64,000 nt of DNA, taken from positions 55,412 to 119,411 of the IMG/VR virus record IMGVR_UViG_3300010354_000050. One strand, written 5' to 3'. Source of the stretch: a virus. How positions within the stretch are numbered: the first letter of the stretch is position 1; every line of letters starts with the position of its first letter. Below the pieces are notes generated by a model. It worked only from the letters and a program-made list of their open reading frames with translations, made no database searches and was not told the origin of the DNA. The position numbers were made by a program, and so were the translations under genes. Positions 1 to 6,069 of the stretch are shown in pieces.

Positions 1-2
1 AC

Positions 3-131
3 ATGGAGCTTGATCTTGATTTTATCATTGAATCTTCTAAAGATTTAAGAAATGTCCTTTAACTTCTTGATACCCAAGTTCGTAAAGATCTAGAAGGAAG
101 CATATTTGTAGCTAATTCTGACATTGGCTAA
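3..131 (+). pseudogene. Small gene interrupted by one nonsense codon (or 3' part of an upstream gene)
   Basis: One frame is open from base 3 to the TAA at 129-131 except for a single TAA at 60-62. The first part reads MELDLDFIIESSKDLRNVL and the second LLDTQVRKDLEGSIFVANSD, which would be continuous with one sense codon at position 60. The window edge may cut off the real start. No family is recognised. It fits the pattern of decayed small genes elsewhere in the window. Confidence 0.4.
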
Positions 132-194
132 AACTCCCCAGATCTTTCCTTGTCTAAAGATTAATTTTTCAACTAGAGGATTTTGCTTTAGGAC

Positions 195-223
195 TTGACA
201 ACATCCCTAAAATGCCTTAGAAT
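195..223 (+). promoter_or_regulatory. Sigma-70-type promoter
   Basis: TTGACA at 195-200, a 17-bp spacer, then TAGAAT at 218-223. It would transcribe the genes starting at 286 and 494. Confidence 0.75.
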
Positions 224-285
224 CTAAGTGTAATCAAATTAAGGTCAAAATGAGTTTTTCTACTTTTAGTTAAGAAGAAGACAAA

Positions 286-468
286 ATGTACAAGTATGAT
301 AACCCTTACCATTGGTTTAGCCAATACGTTGATCAATTAGATCAAACACAACTTAAAAACTTGTTGCTAGAACTTGCAAGTTCTTTAGATTTTGATACTT
401 TGACAGATAAGTTTCAGTCTGAAATGGTAAAGGAGGGGTTTTTTGACCCCATTGAACAAGATCAATAG
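286..468 (+). CDS. Hypothetical protein, 60 aa
   Basis: An acidic 60-residue protein with no signal peptide or membrane segment. It is first after the promoter at 195-223 and starts at an ATG preceded by AAGAAGAAG, a plausible ribosome binding site. The amphipathic central stretch (LDQTQLKNLLLELASSL) looks like a helix that could mediate a protein contact. I do not recognise the family. The next gene follows after 25 bases, so the two are probably co-transcribed. Confidence 0.6.
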   Translation: MYKYDNPYHWFSQYVDQLDQTQLKNLLLELASSLDFDTLTDKFQSEMVKEGFFDPIEQDQ

Positions 469-493
469 TATTTATTAAAGAAAGGTAAAAGAA

Positions 494-847
494 ATGATTA
501 TTGAAAGCTTTCAGGATATTGAAAAAGCCAGTTTGCAAGAAATCTTTGACCAGGTTTCACAAGGCTTGTTAAGGCAAGGTAAAAAGTCTTTAGTTGAAGG
601 AGAATGTGAATACTGGGGAGAGAATAATTGCCGCTGTTCCTTTGGATTCTTGATGTCTCCTGAAGAGGCTGCTTTCTATGCAGGTAAAGGCCCATATTGT
701 ATTTCAGGGTGGGATAACCTTAGTCCAGAAAAACAACTTCTGCTAATTTGCCTTATGGATTGCCATGATGATTACAAGGTTAGTGAATGGAAGAAAATGT
801 TAGAAACCATTGCTGATCAATTTGAGCTAAATTGCAATTTTTCTTAA
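494..847 (+). CDS. Conserved phage-type hypothetical protein, 117 aa
   Basis: The N-terminal half (LQEIFDQVSQGLLRQGKKSL, then Cys-rich ECEYWGENNCRCSFGFLM) resembles a family of short proteins common in phages that start with a similar 'LQEIFDxVxxxLLxQxKKSL' pattern followed by a Cys-containing 'C..GFL' segment. The function of that family is not known to me. It contains seven cysteines, some of which could bind a metal. The gene follows the 60-aa gene and precedes a frameshifted gene at 860, in one apparent operon. Confidence 0.65.
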   Translation: MIIESFQDIEKASLQEIFDQVSQGLLRQGKKSLVEGECEYWGENNCRCSFGFLMSPEEAAFYAGKGPYCISGWDNLSPEKQLLLICLMDCHDDYKVSEWKKMLETIADQFELNCNFS

Positions 848-859
848 GGAATTACCTTA

Positions 860-1172
860 ATGAATTGGTTTGATCACCAAATAAAGCTTACAAAGTCTTT
901 TAGATATATTGACCCTGATCAAGTCCCACCAAACTATCTTTTCATTAACCTCCTAGACAGCAGGTTAATAATTTCTTTAGGGGTTGATCTAGATGTATGG
1001 GAAAATACATCTATTGATGTTTCTAGCCCTGGAACTTATCTCTTTTATGGGAAGTGGTATGGGAGAAATGTAAAAAAACATTTCATCTTATGGCAAAGTA
1101 ACTCATTTTGAACCCTGGATGATGCCCGTAGGCCATATAGATAGTTTTGAACTAAAAGATTCTGACATTTGA
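860..1172 (+). pseudogene. Small gene frameshifted in an A7 run
   Basis: The ATG frame is open to a TGA at 1109-1111 (83 aa), but natural-looking protein continues in another frame after the A run at 1072-1078. With one fewer A the sequence continues as ISSYGKVTHFEPWMMPVGHI and ends at TGA 1170-1172. The C-terminal part (G-YLF-G-WYG, then ISxYGK) matches the decayed gene at 14334-14742, which supports the corrected frame. Function unknown. The corrected stop lies inside the next -35 element. Confidence 0.6.
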
Positions 1173-1197
1173 CATCTTGAGCTAAATCTGTTACTAT
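1169..1197 (+). promoter_or_regulatory. Sigma-70-type promoter
   Basis: TTGACA (1169-1174), 17-bp spacer, TACTAT (1192-1197). It drives the gene starting at 1235. The -35 contains the TGA stop of the corrected upstream frame. Confidence 0.75.
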
Positions 1198-1234
1198 ATT
1201 GTTATCAACCTGTTTAAGAGGTAAGAGTCGAGCT

Positions 1235-1582
1235 ATGGCGAATAACATCAAAAAAGCTCTAAGTGCTAAGACTGAAAAATTTTTAAGCGTACAAATGAAC
1301 TATCGCAGGTTTGGAGTGCTTACCCGGAAGCAATTTTGTCACAAGATGTTTGAATTAGGGGCTATTCCTAGTATTAAGCAAATCCCTCGCGTTCAATATG
1401 ACCGGAGCAAGTTTAACCGCATGGATTACAAAAAGCAGCGAGAATATGAGAAGCTGCTGGCTAAAACTAAACCAGAGTATCAGCTTTACTATCCCGATGA
1501 AGTTGGTATTTGTGCTATTATCACTAAGACCGAGTTTAATTACTTTCTCAGCTTAATGGGTGAGGGGCAAGAGAAGGCATAG
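1235..1582 (+). CDS. Hypothetical basic protein, 115 aa
   Basis: The frame is open from a TTG at 1199, but that lies next to the -10 hexamer. The ATG at 1235 has GAGGTAAGAG upstream and is the better start. The product is rich in Lys, Arg and Tyr (YDRSKFNRMDYKKQREYEKLL), so nucleic-acid binding is possible but unproven. Base composition is less AT-rich than neighbouring small genes, which hints at separate acquisition. No family recognised. Confidence 0.6.
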   Translation: MANNIKKALSAKTEKFLSVQMNYRRFGVLTRKQFCHKMFELGAIPSIKQIPRVQYDRSKFNRMDYKKQREYEKLLAKTKPEYQLYYPDEVGICAIITKTEFNYFLSLMGEGQEKA

Positions 1583-1693
1583 ATAGATAGTTTGTTTGGC
1601 AAGTAGTTTACTAACGAGGAAGGGGAGGGGAGCAATTTTGCCCCCCCCCCTAATCAGTCCAACAATTCAAGAGCCAACATTAACATCAAGTAA

Positions 1694-1719
1694 AAGCTTG
1701 CTTTATGGCAAGCTTTTTT
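1694..1719 (+). terminator. Rho-independent terminator
   Basis: AAGCTTGC and GCAAGCTT form an 8-bp stem with a 6-base loop, followed by a T run. It lies directly before the promoter at 1721. Confidence 0.8.
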
Positions 1720-1720
1720 G

Positions 1721-1749
1721 TTGACAGGCTTAAGCAACTGAGATATAAT
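1721..1749 (+). promoter_or_regulatory. Consensus sigma-70 promoter
   Basis: TTGACA (1721-1726), 17-bp spacer, TATAAT (1744-1749): a perfect consensus immediately after a terminator. Confidence 0.85.
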
Positions 1750-1777
1750 AGGAAAGTAAGCAAACAAAGGGAACCAG

Positions 1778-2056
1778 ATGAACTTCTTTTCTAGCCTAGT
1801 TAGTCTTTGTACTCCCAGGATCTATAGAAGTGCTACTTATAATGCAAATAGTTTAACCAAGGATACCAATGATATAGAAATAAACTACGAAACAGTATCA
1901 AAATTTGCAGAAAACGCTTCTAAAGAAGATGTAATTTTAGTGTTGTCATCTGCCATTTGTGCTTTGCAAAGATATTCTGCAATTCCAAAAGCACAAGTTT
2001 TAGAAAACCTAGAAAAGGGATTTGAAGAATATTCTGGTTGGAGTGAAACTGTTTAG
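1778..2056 (+). CDS. Hypothetical protein, 92 aa
   Basis: First gene after the consensus promoter at 1721-1749. AAAGGGAACCAG precedes the ATG. The C-terminal half is predicted helical (SKEDVILVLSSAICALQRY), with no membrane segment or signal peptide. No family recognised. Confidence 0.6.
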   Translation: MNFFSSLVSLCTPRIYRSATYNANSLTKDTNDIEINYETVSKFAENASKEDVILVLSSAICALQRYSAIPKAQVLENLEKGFEEYSGWSETV

Positions 2057-2083
2057 TATCCAAAAGATTTAGGAAATTAGAAG

Positions 2084-2335
2084 ATGAAAGAATTGACACC
2101 TAACGAAGCCTATGACCTTTATGTAGGTATGATCACAGTAGATGAATTCTTAGCCTCTTTTGACGGCAATATTGATCAAGCTATTGATCAACTCATGGTT
2201 GAGAAGTGGTGGTCAGGTGAAGGCGGTAGTCACCCTGATAACCTGCCAGAACTAATTAAGGAATATGTGGTTAATCAGGAAAGCATTGCTTTTTTCAACC
2301 ATGAGGAAGAATTGTCTTATCGTTATGGGGGTTAA
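2084..2335 (+). CDS. Hypothetical acidic protein, 83 aa
   Basis: It follows the 92-aa gene by 27 bases and shares its promoter. The protein is acidic and contains AIDQLMVEKWWSGEGGSHPD. No signal peptide, no membrane segment and no known motif. A 12-codon ATG ORF (2338-2376) after it is too short to call. Confidence 0.6.
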   Translation: MKELTPNEAYDLYVGMITVDEFLASFDGNIDQAIDQLMVEKWWSGEGGSHPDNLPELIKEYVVNQESIAFFNHEEELSYRYGG

Positions 2336-2386
2336 TTATGAATGAAGAGCCAATGGTTTTAGGACTAAGCATCTAAAGCTAAAGAA

Positions 2387-2698
2387 ATGACAGAAAACTT
2401 GGATCGAGATAATTCATACAGGTGTGAAATGAAAAACCAGTCAGACTTTATAAATAAAGTTCTCCTTGCTAAACTTGAAGAGAATTTGGCATTTGAAGAA
2501 ATCTTTGTTAAATACCTGAGTAATAAGGAGAATCCTTTAGGAGAAAGGTGGGAGAACTTTCAATTTGCAACCACAAATAATATCTTCAACAAGACTAAAC
2601 CTTTTGTCTACTATTCTCCTATCTTAGAAAAAATAGAAAACTTCACTTGGTACGATAATAGATTGGGATCAAGTAGCGGAAGAATGGAATTTTTTTAA
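2387..2698 (+). CDS. Hypothetical protein, 103 aa
   Basis: An ATG frame of 103 codons ending one base before the next -35 element (TTGACA from 2699). The second half is rich in Asn, Lys and aromatic residues (FNKTKPFVYYSPILEKIENF). No family recognised. The C-terminus ending in poly-T could be altered by slippage in the T run before the stop. Confidence 0.5.
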   Translation: MTENLDRDNSYRCEMKNQSDFINKVLLAKLEENLAFEEIFVKYLSNKENPLGERWENFQFATTNNIFNKTKPFVYYSPILEKIENFTWYDNRLGSSSGRMEFF

Positions 2699-2728
2699 TT
2701 GACAATACTGGCCTAAACCTGTTATAAT
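2699..2728 (+). promoter_or_regulatory. Sigma-70-type promoter before a decayed gene
   Basis: TTGACA (2699-2704), 18-bp spacer, TATAAT (2723-2728). The only gene it serves is the frameshifted one at 2753. Confidence 0.75.
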
Positions 2729-2752
2729 TGCATTAGTTTAGGGAAGTTACCA

Positions 2753-2895
2753 ATGACCCTCTGATTAAGTTTATTGAAAAGCAAGGAAGTGACAGTTTTC
2801 TAAAGAACTATGTTCAAAAAATAGAAATGGACACATATATTATATACTCACAACATCGAGTCAAGATACAGGTGGAAAAATGTTGGACTTTTTGA
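2753..2895 (+). pseudogene. Small gene with a frameshift just after the start codon
   Basis: The ATG at 2753 runs into TGA after four codons, but the frame one base away is open from the same point to TGA 2893-2895 and reads DPLIKFIEKQGSDSFLKNYV onward. A single-base deletion next to the start codon explains this. The promoter at 2699 and the ATG are intact. Function unknown. Confidence 0.5.
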
Positions 2896-2912
2896 CAGAA
2901 TTTTGCTATAAT
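2883..2912 (+). promoter_or_regulatory. Probable sigma-70-type promoter
   Basis: TATAAT at 2907-2912 with TTGGAC at 2883-2888 (18-bp spacer). A second TTGACA at 2892-2897 is too close to serve as -35. It drives the gene at 2947. Confidence 0.55.
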
Positions 2913-2946
2913 CTTGTAGTCCCAGGTTAAAAAAAATGGAATTAAA

Positions 2947-3261
2947 ATGATTCTTAAAGATTTAATTCAAGCTCTGGAAGAAGAATATAACCTAAATCCT
3001 GACTATATAGTAAAACTGGGATTTGCTTATCCCCATAGTTACCGAGGTTTTTACGATGCTTTAGCTTTTGAGCTTGTAGAACACATTACCATATCTGAAA
3101 TGTTAAATGAAGCTAAATCAGCACCTGGAAAGACCTTTGAAGGTTACAAAGGTGGTGATTTCCTTATGACAGAGTATTCTGAAGTTTATTTGGCTAACTA
3201 TGGTGAACTTGGTGAAGAGCTAGGCCCAATGTTGCTAAAATTCATTCTCAACCAAATTTAA
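2947..3261 (+). CDS. Hypothetical protein, 104 aa
   Basis: A 104-residue protein starting at an ATG close behind the TATAAT at 2907 and followed at once by a terminator, so it is a single-gene unit. It has a helical N-terminus (ILKDLIQALEEEYNLNPDY) and a hydrophobic C-terminus (ELGPMLLKFILNQI). No family recognised. Confidence 0.6.
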   Translation: MILKDLIQALEEEYNLNPDYIVKLGFAYPHSYRGFYDALAFELVEHITISEMLNEAKSAPGKTFEGYKGGDFLMTEYSEVYLANYGELGEELGPMLLKFILNQI

Positions 3262-3266
3262 TCGAT

Positions 3267-3293
3267 AAAGGTTTGCCAAAAGGCAAACCTTTT
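3267..3293 (+). terminator. Rho-independent terminator
   Basis: AAAGGTTTGCC, AAAA loop, GGCAAACCTTT, then a short T run. It ends the unit of the 104-aa gene. Confidence 0.75.
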
Positions 3294-3343
3294 GTTATAA
3301 CTTTTGAGTTATAACCTCAGGTAAAACAACCCCCCCCCTGTGC

Positions 3344-3349
3344 TATAAT
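3344..3349 (+). promoter_or_regulatory. -10 element (TATAAT) with poor -35
   Basis: TATAAT precedes the gene at 3379 by 30 bases. The position expected for -35 holds no TTGACA-like hexamer, so an activator or a TG-extended -10 (TGC before it) may compensate. Confidence 0.4.
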
Positions 3350-3378
3350 GTTCAAGTCTCCTAACAGATAAAACAATC

Positions 3379-3676
3379 ATGATGGTTCCTAATAAATTTA
3401 AGTATAGTAGCAACTTCTATAATAAAAGATCAGTAGAAGATCAGTTGAGAAATCTTGGCTTTGCAATTTGGAAAAAAGATCAACATCAATTAGAAATTGT
3501 TCCGCCTATAGGTTGGACTATTACTATTGAAGGAAATGGAGATAAAAACTTTTACAATATGGACATGATTTTGAAGATTAGCCTAAAGTCTAATAAACTG
3601 TACCTATGGTGATAATGATTTTTGTTATCTCTATGTTCATCAAGATGTAAACCCTTACATTAATCCCAAATATTAA
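3379..3676 (+). pseudogene. Small gene with a frameshift near its 3' end
   Basis: The ATG frame gives 77 aa and stops at 3610-3612. The last codons look unnatural, while another frame is open through the same point and reads TYGDNDFCYLYVHQDVNPYI up to TAA 3674-3676. A single indel near 3590-3600 reconciles them into a protein of about 99 aa. Function unknown. It may still make a truncated product. Confidence 0.45.
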
Positions 3677-3679
3677 GAA

Positions 3680-3862
3680 ATGATTAAACTTCGTCACTTA
3701 AAAGATCTAGTTGTATTCTTTGGAGCCTTGTCCATAGTAAGCTTAATTTCTTCCCTTTTGGTAAATTTTGGCTTTGCAATTTTAGTTTTTTCTATTGCAT
3801 CTAGCTTGTTTTTGTTTCAGTATGTTTTGTTTGAATCTGTTTTTGGGAAATTTAACAAGTAA
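3680..3862 (+). CDS. Small membrane protein, copy 1
   Basis: A 60-residue protein with two hydrophobic segments (about residues 11-32 and 35-52). Its C-terminal LFLFQYVLFESVF closely matches LFQYVLFELAF in the gene at 4420, so the two are paralogues. Each copy is followed by a gene of the MKIYLNLS type, indicating duplication of a two-gene unit. Likely acts in the host inner membrane; role unknown. Confidence 0.6.
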   Translation: MIKLRHLKDLVVFFGALSIVSLISSLLVNFGFAILVFSIASSLFLFQYVLFESVFGKFNK

Positions 3863-3869
3863 TACATAA

Positions 3870-4406
3870 ATGAAAATTTATCTCAACTTGTCAAGATGCA
3901 ACATTCATTTAGAAAAAGGAACTGACTATGGTTCTGTAGAAGTTTCAGAAGGAATTAAATACAGGGTAGATCAGGAAGACAACCTATTTATAGACTTCAT
4001 TGATACCCTAGATCTACCTGAAGACTTGTCCCAATACGGTTTTGTCAGGGTAAAGGTTCCCCAGAAAAACAAACCCTTAGACTTAGTAGCTAACCTAGAC
4101 TGCTGCCATTTGATTCAAAAGGCGATTGTCCAAGATTGCGTAATAAATTCTAAAGGAAATACTATTTTGTCTACCTGGTCAAAAAACCTTGTAGCAAATT
4201 TGCAAGATTCAGCTATAGCTAACTTTCTTGTAGAAAATGGGGACGCTAATATTAGGTCTTCTGGGAGTTCTACTATTGAATTAGAAGGTAAAGTTAATGG
4301 TCTTCTTTTGAGTCTGAAAGGAGGATCAGAGGTTTTCCTGAATGCTGAAGTTCAAGGGAAAATAGACCTTGTTTCAGATAAAGTTTCAAAAGTTTACCAT
4401 AATTGA
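3870..4406 (+). CDS. Beta-repeat protein resembling DUF2807/DUF4097-type proteins, 178 aa
   Basis: The sequence alternates short beta-strand-like stretches with small polar residues (NTILSTWSKNLVANLQDSAI, then NIRSSGSSTIELEGKVNGLL). This resembles the right-handed beta-helix of auto-transporter adhesin-like DUF2807/DUF4097 proteins; that is inference from texture, not a motif. It starts seven bases after the small membrane protein. Its N-terminal 40 residues are repeated in the truncated paralogue at 4607-4732. Confidence 0.5.
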   Translation: MKIYLNLSRCNIHLEKGTDYGSVEVSEGIKYRVDQEDNLFIDFIDTLDLPEDLSQYGFVRVKVPQKNKPLDLVANLDCCHLIQKAIVQDCVINSKGNTILSTWSKNLVANLQDSAIANFLVENGDANIRSSGSSTIELEGKVNGLLLSLKGGSEVFLNAEVQGKIDLVSDKVSKVYHN

Positions 4407-4419
4407 GTTAAAGGATAAA

Positions 4420-4620
4420 ATGAAAAAACACCTAGACTTGTTAATCTTTATAACTGTAATAGGAATATCTTCTGCATTGTTGACCATATGGGTTCCTAAA
4501 GTACTTATGCTGGCCCTAGCTACAGCAGCAGTAACTATATTTTTGTTTCAGTATGTCTTGTTTGAATTAGCTTTTAATAAGTCTATGAACAATAATGGAG
4601 AAAAAGATGAAAACAATTAA
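4420..4620 (+). CDS. Small membrane protein, copy 2
   Basis: The frame opens earlier (4369), but the ATG at 4420 has AAAGGA just upstream, so I choose it (66 aa). It has hydrophobic segments at about residues 6-22 and 27-46, a shared FLFQYVLFE block with copy 1, and a charged tail. It overlaps the next ATG (4607) by 14 bases. Confidence 0.6.
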   Translation: MKKHLDLLIFITVIGISSALLTIWVPKVLMLALATAAVTIFLFQYVLFELAFNKSMNNNGEKDENN

Positions 4621-4732
4621 TCTAAATTTAGTAAATACTACTGTTGTTCTTGAGCAAGGTAAACTCAACTGGACAATACTGGAAATTTCTGACGGATTAG
4701 ATTATAAACTTGACTCCGCAAACTTGATGTAG
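4607..4732 (+). pseudogene. Truncated paralogue of the 3870 gene
   Basis: An ATG frame of 41 codons reads MKTINLNLVNTTVVLEQGKL and onward, aligning with the first 40 residues of the 178-aa protein at 3870, then stops at TAG 4730-4732. The rest of the domain is missing. With the membrane-protein pair it marks a tandem duplication followed by loss of most of the second beta-repeat gene. Confidence 0.55.
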
Positions 4733-4776
4733 AAAAAGTTGGAAGTTGCAAAATTTTTTATTCTAAAGGAGAATAA

Positions 4777-4962
4777 ATGAACCCTTATTTACAAATGACT
4801 GATACTGAACTCCTTTTTGCTTATATTAGTGAAAGGGATTCAGATGAGATTAATGTACCTTTGTGGGTGGAGCATAACAAAAGATTCATTTCCGATGGAA
4901 ACTACAGCAGTAAATTTGTTCGACTATTGACCAAGGAAGATTTTTTCATTTCCAACCCTTGA
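4777..4962 (+). CDS. Hypothetical protein, 61 aa
   Basis: A 61-residue acidic protein whose ATG is preceded by AAAGGAG, a good ribosome binding site. The N-terminal MTDTELLFAYISERDSDEI is probably helical. The next -35 hexamer overlaps its last codons. No family recognised. Confidence 0.55.
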   Translation: MNPYLQMTDTELLFAYISERDSDEINVPLWVEHNKRFISDGNYSSKFVRLLTKEDFFISNP

Positions 4963-4987
4963 TCTCCTAACACATTAGTGCTATACT
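4959..4987 (+). promoter_or_regulatory. Sigma-70-type promoter
   Basis: TTGATC (4959-4964), 17-bp spacer, TATACT (4982-4987), upstream of the gene at 5026. The TGA stop of the previous gene lies inside the -35. Confidence 0.65.
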
Positions 4988-5025
4988 AATTAGGTAATAA
5001 GGGACAAGAAAACGAAAACTAGGAT

Positions 5026-5424
5026 ATGTTAACAAGCAAAAAACTAAAGGAAGCCTGGAAAAACAAAATCTTTCTGTTGATGGAAGAGTTGAATGCCCAG
5101 GATGTTACTCCTGGTGTTCAAGCTGACTATGCTAAAGTTTGGAACATCCAAACCCATGTTGGGATTCTACAAGTAACTTTTTTCCATTCTGATAACTTTT
5201 TGAATGAACTAACTGTTTATGCGAAATGGCTAGATGTTAAAAAAGCTTTAAGTTGGGGAATCGATTGTAACCTTTACAATGGGAAATGGAACTTCCACTT
5301 TTCTCAAAAAGGAAAAATGAATGGCAATGAAAAAATTCAATTCATGGATAAGGCTATTAACCAAGTGAGGAACAAGATTCTGAACTACACTTCTTACAGT
5401 GTTTGCAACACCCTAACCAAGTAA
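5026..5424 (+). CDS. Hypothetical protein, 132 aa
   Basis: A single-gene unit between the promoter at 4959 and the terminator at 5431. The protein mixes helices at both ends with a central strand-rich part (THVGILQVTFFHSDNFLNEL). No signal peptide or known motif. It looks intact. No family recognised. Confidence 0.6.
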   Translation: MLTSKKLKEAWKNKIFLLMEELNAQDVTPGVQADYAKVWNIQTHVGILQVTFFHSDNFLNELTVYAKWLDVKKALSWGIDCNLYNGKWNFHFSQKGKMNGNEKIQFMDKAINQVRNKILNYTSYSVCNTLTK

Positions 5425-5430
5425 TTAAAA

Positions 5431-5454
5431 AGCGAGCTATTTGCTCGCTTTTTT
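5431..5454 (+). terminator. Rho-independent terminator
   Basis: AGCGAGC, short loop, GCTCGCT and a T6 run, directly followed by the -35 at 5456. Confidence 0.85.
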
Positions 5455-5455
5455 G

Positions 5456-5484
5456 TTGACATTTAAGGAGCTATAGGTTATAAT
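5456..5484 (+). promoter_or_regulatory. Consensus sigma-70 promoter before a decayed gene
   Basis: TTGACA (5456-5461), 17-bp spacer, TATAAT (5479-5484): a perfect consensus, abutting a terminator. Confidence 0.85.
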
Positions 5485-5509
5485 CTTTTTAGCCTATACA
5501 TGAAAACTA

Positions 5510-5778
5510 ATGAATAGGAATCAGTTTATCCCTCCTGCTACTGGATTTTCCATAGCAGATCTCAAGATGATGTTCTTATCCAGACAGCCGCTAAAGATCT
5601 AGAAACTCCTCAGCAACTAACTGAAGAGCTTTTTCCTGATCAGTTTGAAGAATGGGTTGAGGATGCTAGTGATTGGGAATTTGCTATTTTTAACATCAAC
5701 TATACTACAATAAAAGGAATAGAAATGTTAAAAGACCTAGATTCAACTGTAGTGTCTACTGACAAAGGAGATATGTAG
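5510..5778 (+). pseudogene. Decayed small gene with a frameshift
   Basis: The ATG at 5510 reads MNRNQFIPPATGFSIADLK and stops after 30 codons. A different frame is open across the junction near 5565 and reads DDVLIQTAAKDLETPQQLTE onward to TAG 5776-5778. One indel joins them into about 88 codons. The 3' end contains CTAGATTCAACTGTAG, which recurs at the start of the RHH gene at 5822, suggesting a recombination scar. Confidence 0.5.
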
Positions 5779-5821
5779 TAAAAGGGTTGTCATTATTTTC
5801 TAGTTTAGGAGAAATATGTAA

Positions 5822-6040
5822 TTGAAAAACCTAGATTCAACTGTAGAAGTAAGTTTTAACTTAACCTTGCAGGATTTGGCAAGTTTGCAAAAAATTGCTA
5901 TTGATGAACACATTAGCCCAACTTTTGCATTAAGGAAAGCTGTAGCAGCTTTAGCCTATATCAGAGAAAAGCAAAAATCCGGTTCTAAATTCTTCATTCA
6001 AGAGGAAAATGGAACAATAAAATCTGTTGATTTTCATTAA
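5822..6040 (+). CDS. Ribbon-helix-helix (CopG-like) DNA-binding protein, 72 aa
   Basis: The product has the RHH layout: a short strand (EVSFNLTLQ), helix 1 (DLASLQKIAIDEHIS), a turn and helix 2 (PTFALRKAVAALAYIREKQK), then a C-terminal G-K-F-I strand seen in many cyanobacterial RHH proteins. Such proteins bind DNA as dimers and usually repress. It starts at TTG 5822 behind AGGAGAAATATG. It lies directly before the topoisomerase gene and could regulate it or the palindrome-bearing promoters, which is speculation. Confidence 0.65.
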   Translation: MKNLDSTVEVSFNLTLQDLASLQKIAIDEHISPTFALRKAVAALAYIREKQKSGSKFFIQEENGTIKSVDFH

Positions 6041-6069
6041 ATAGTTGGCTTAAAAAAAGGGCAAAACAA

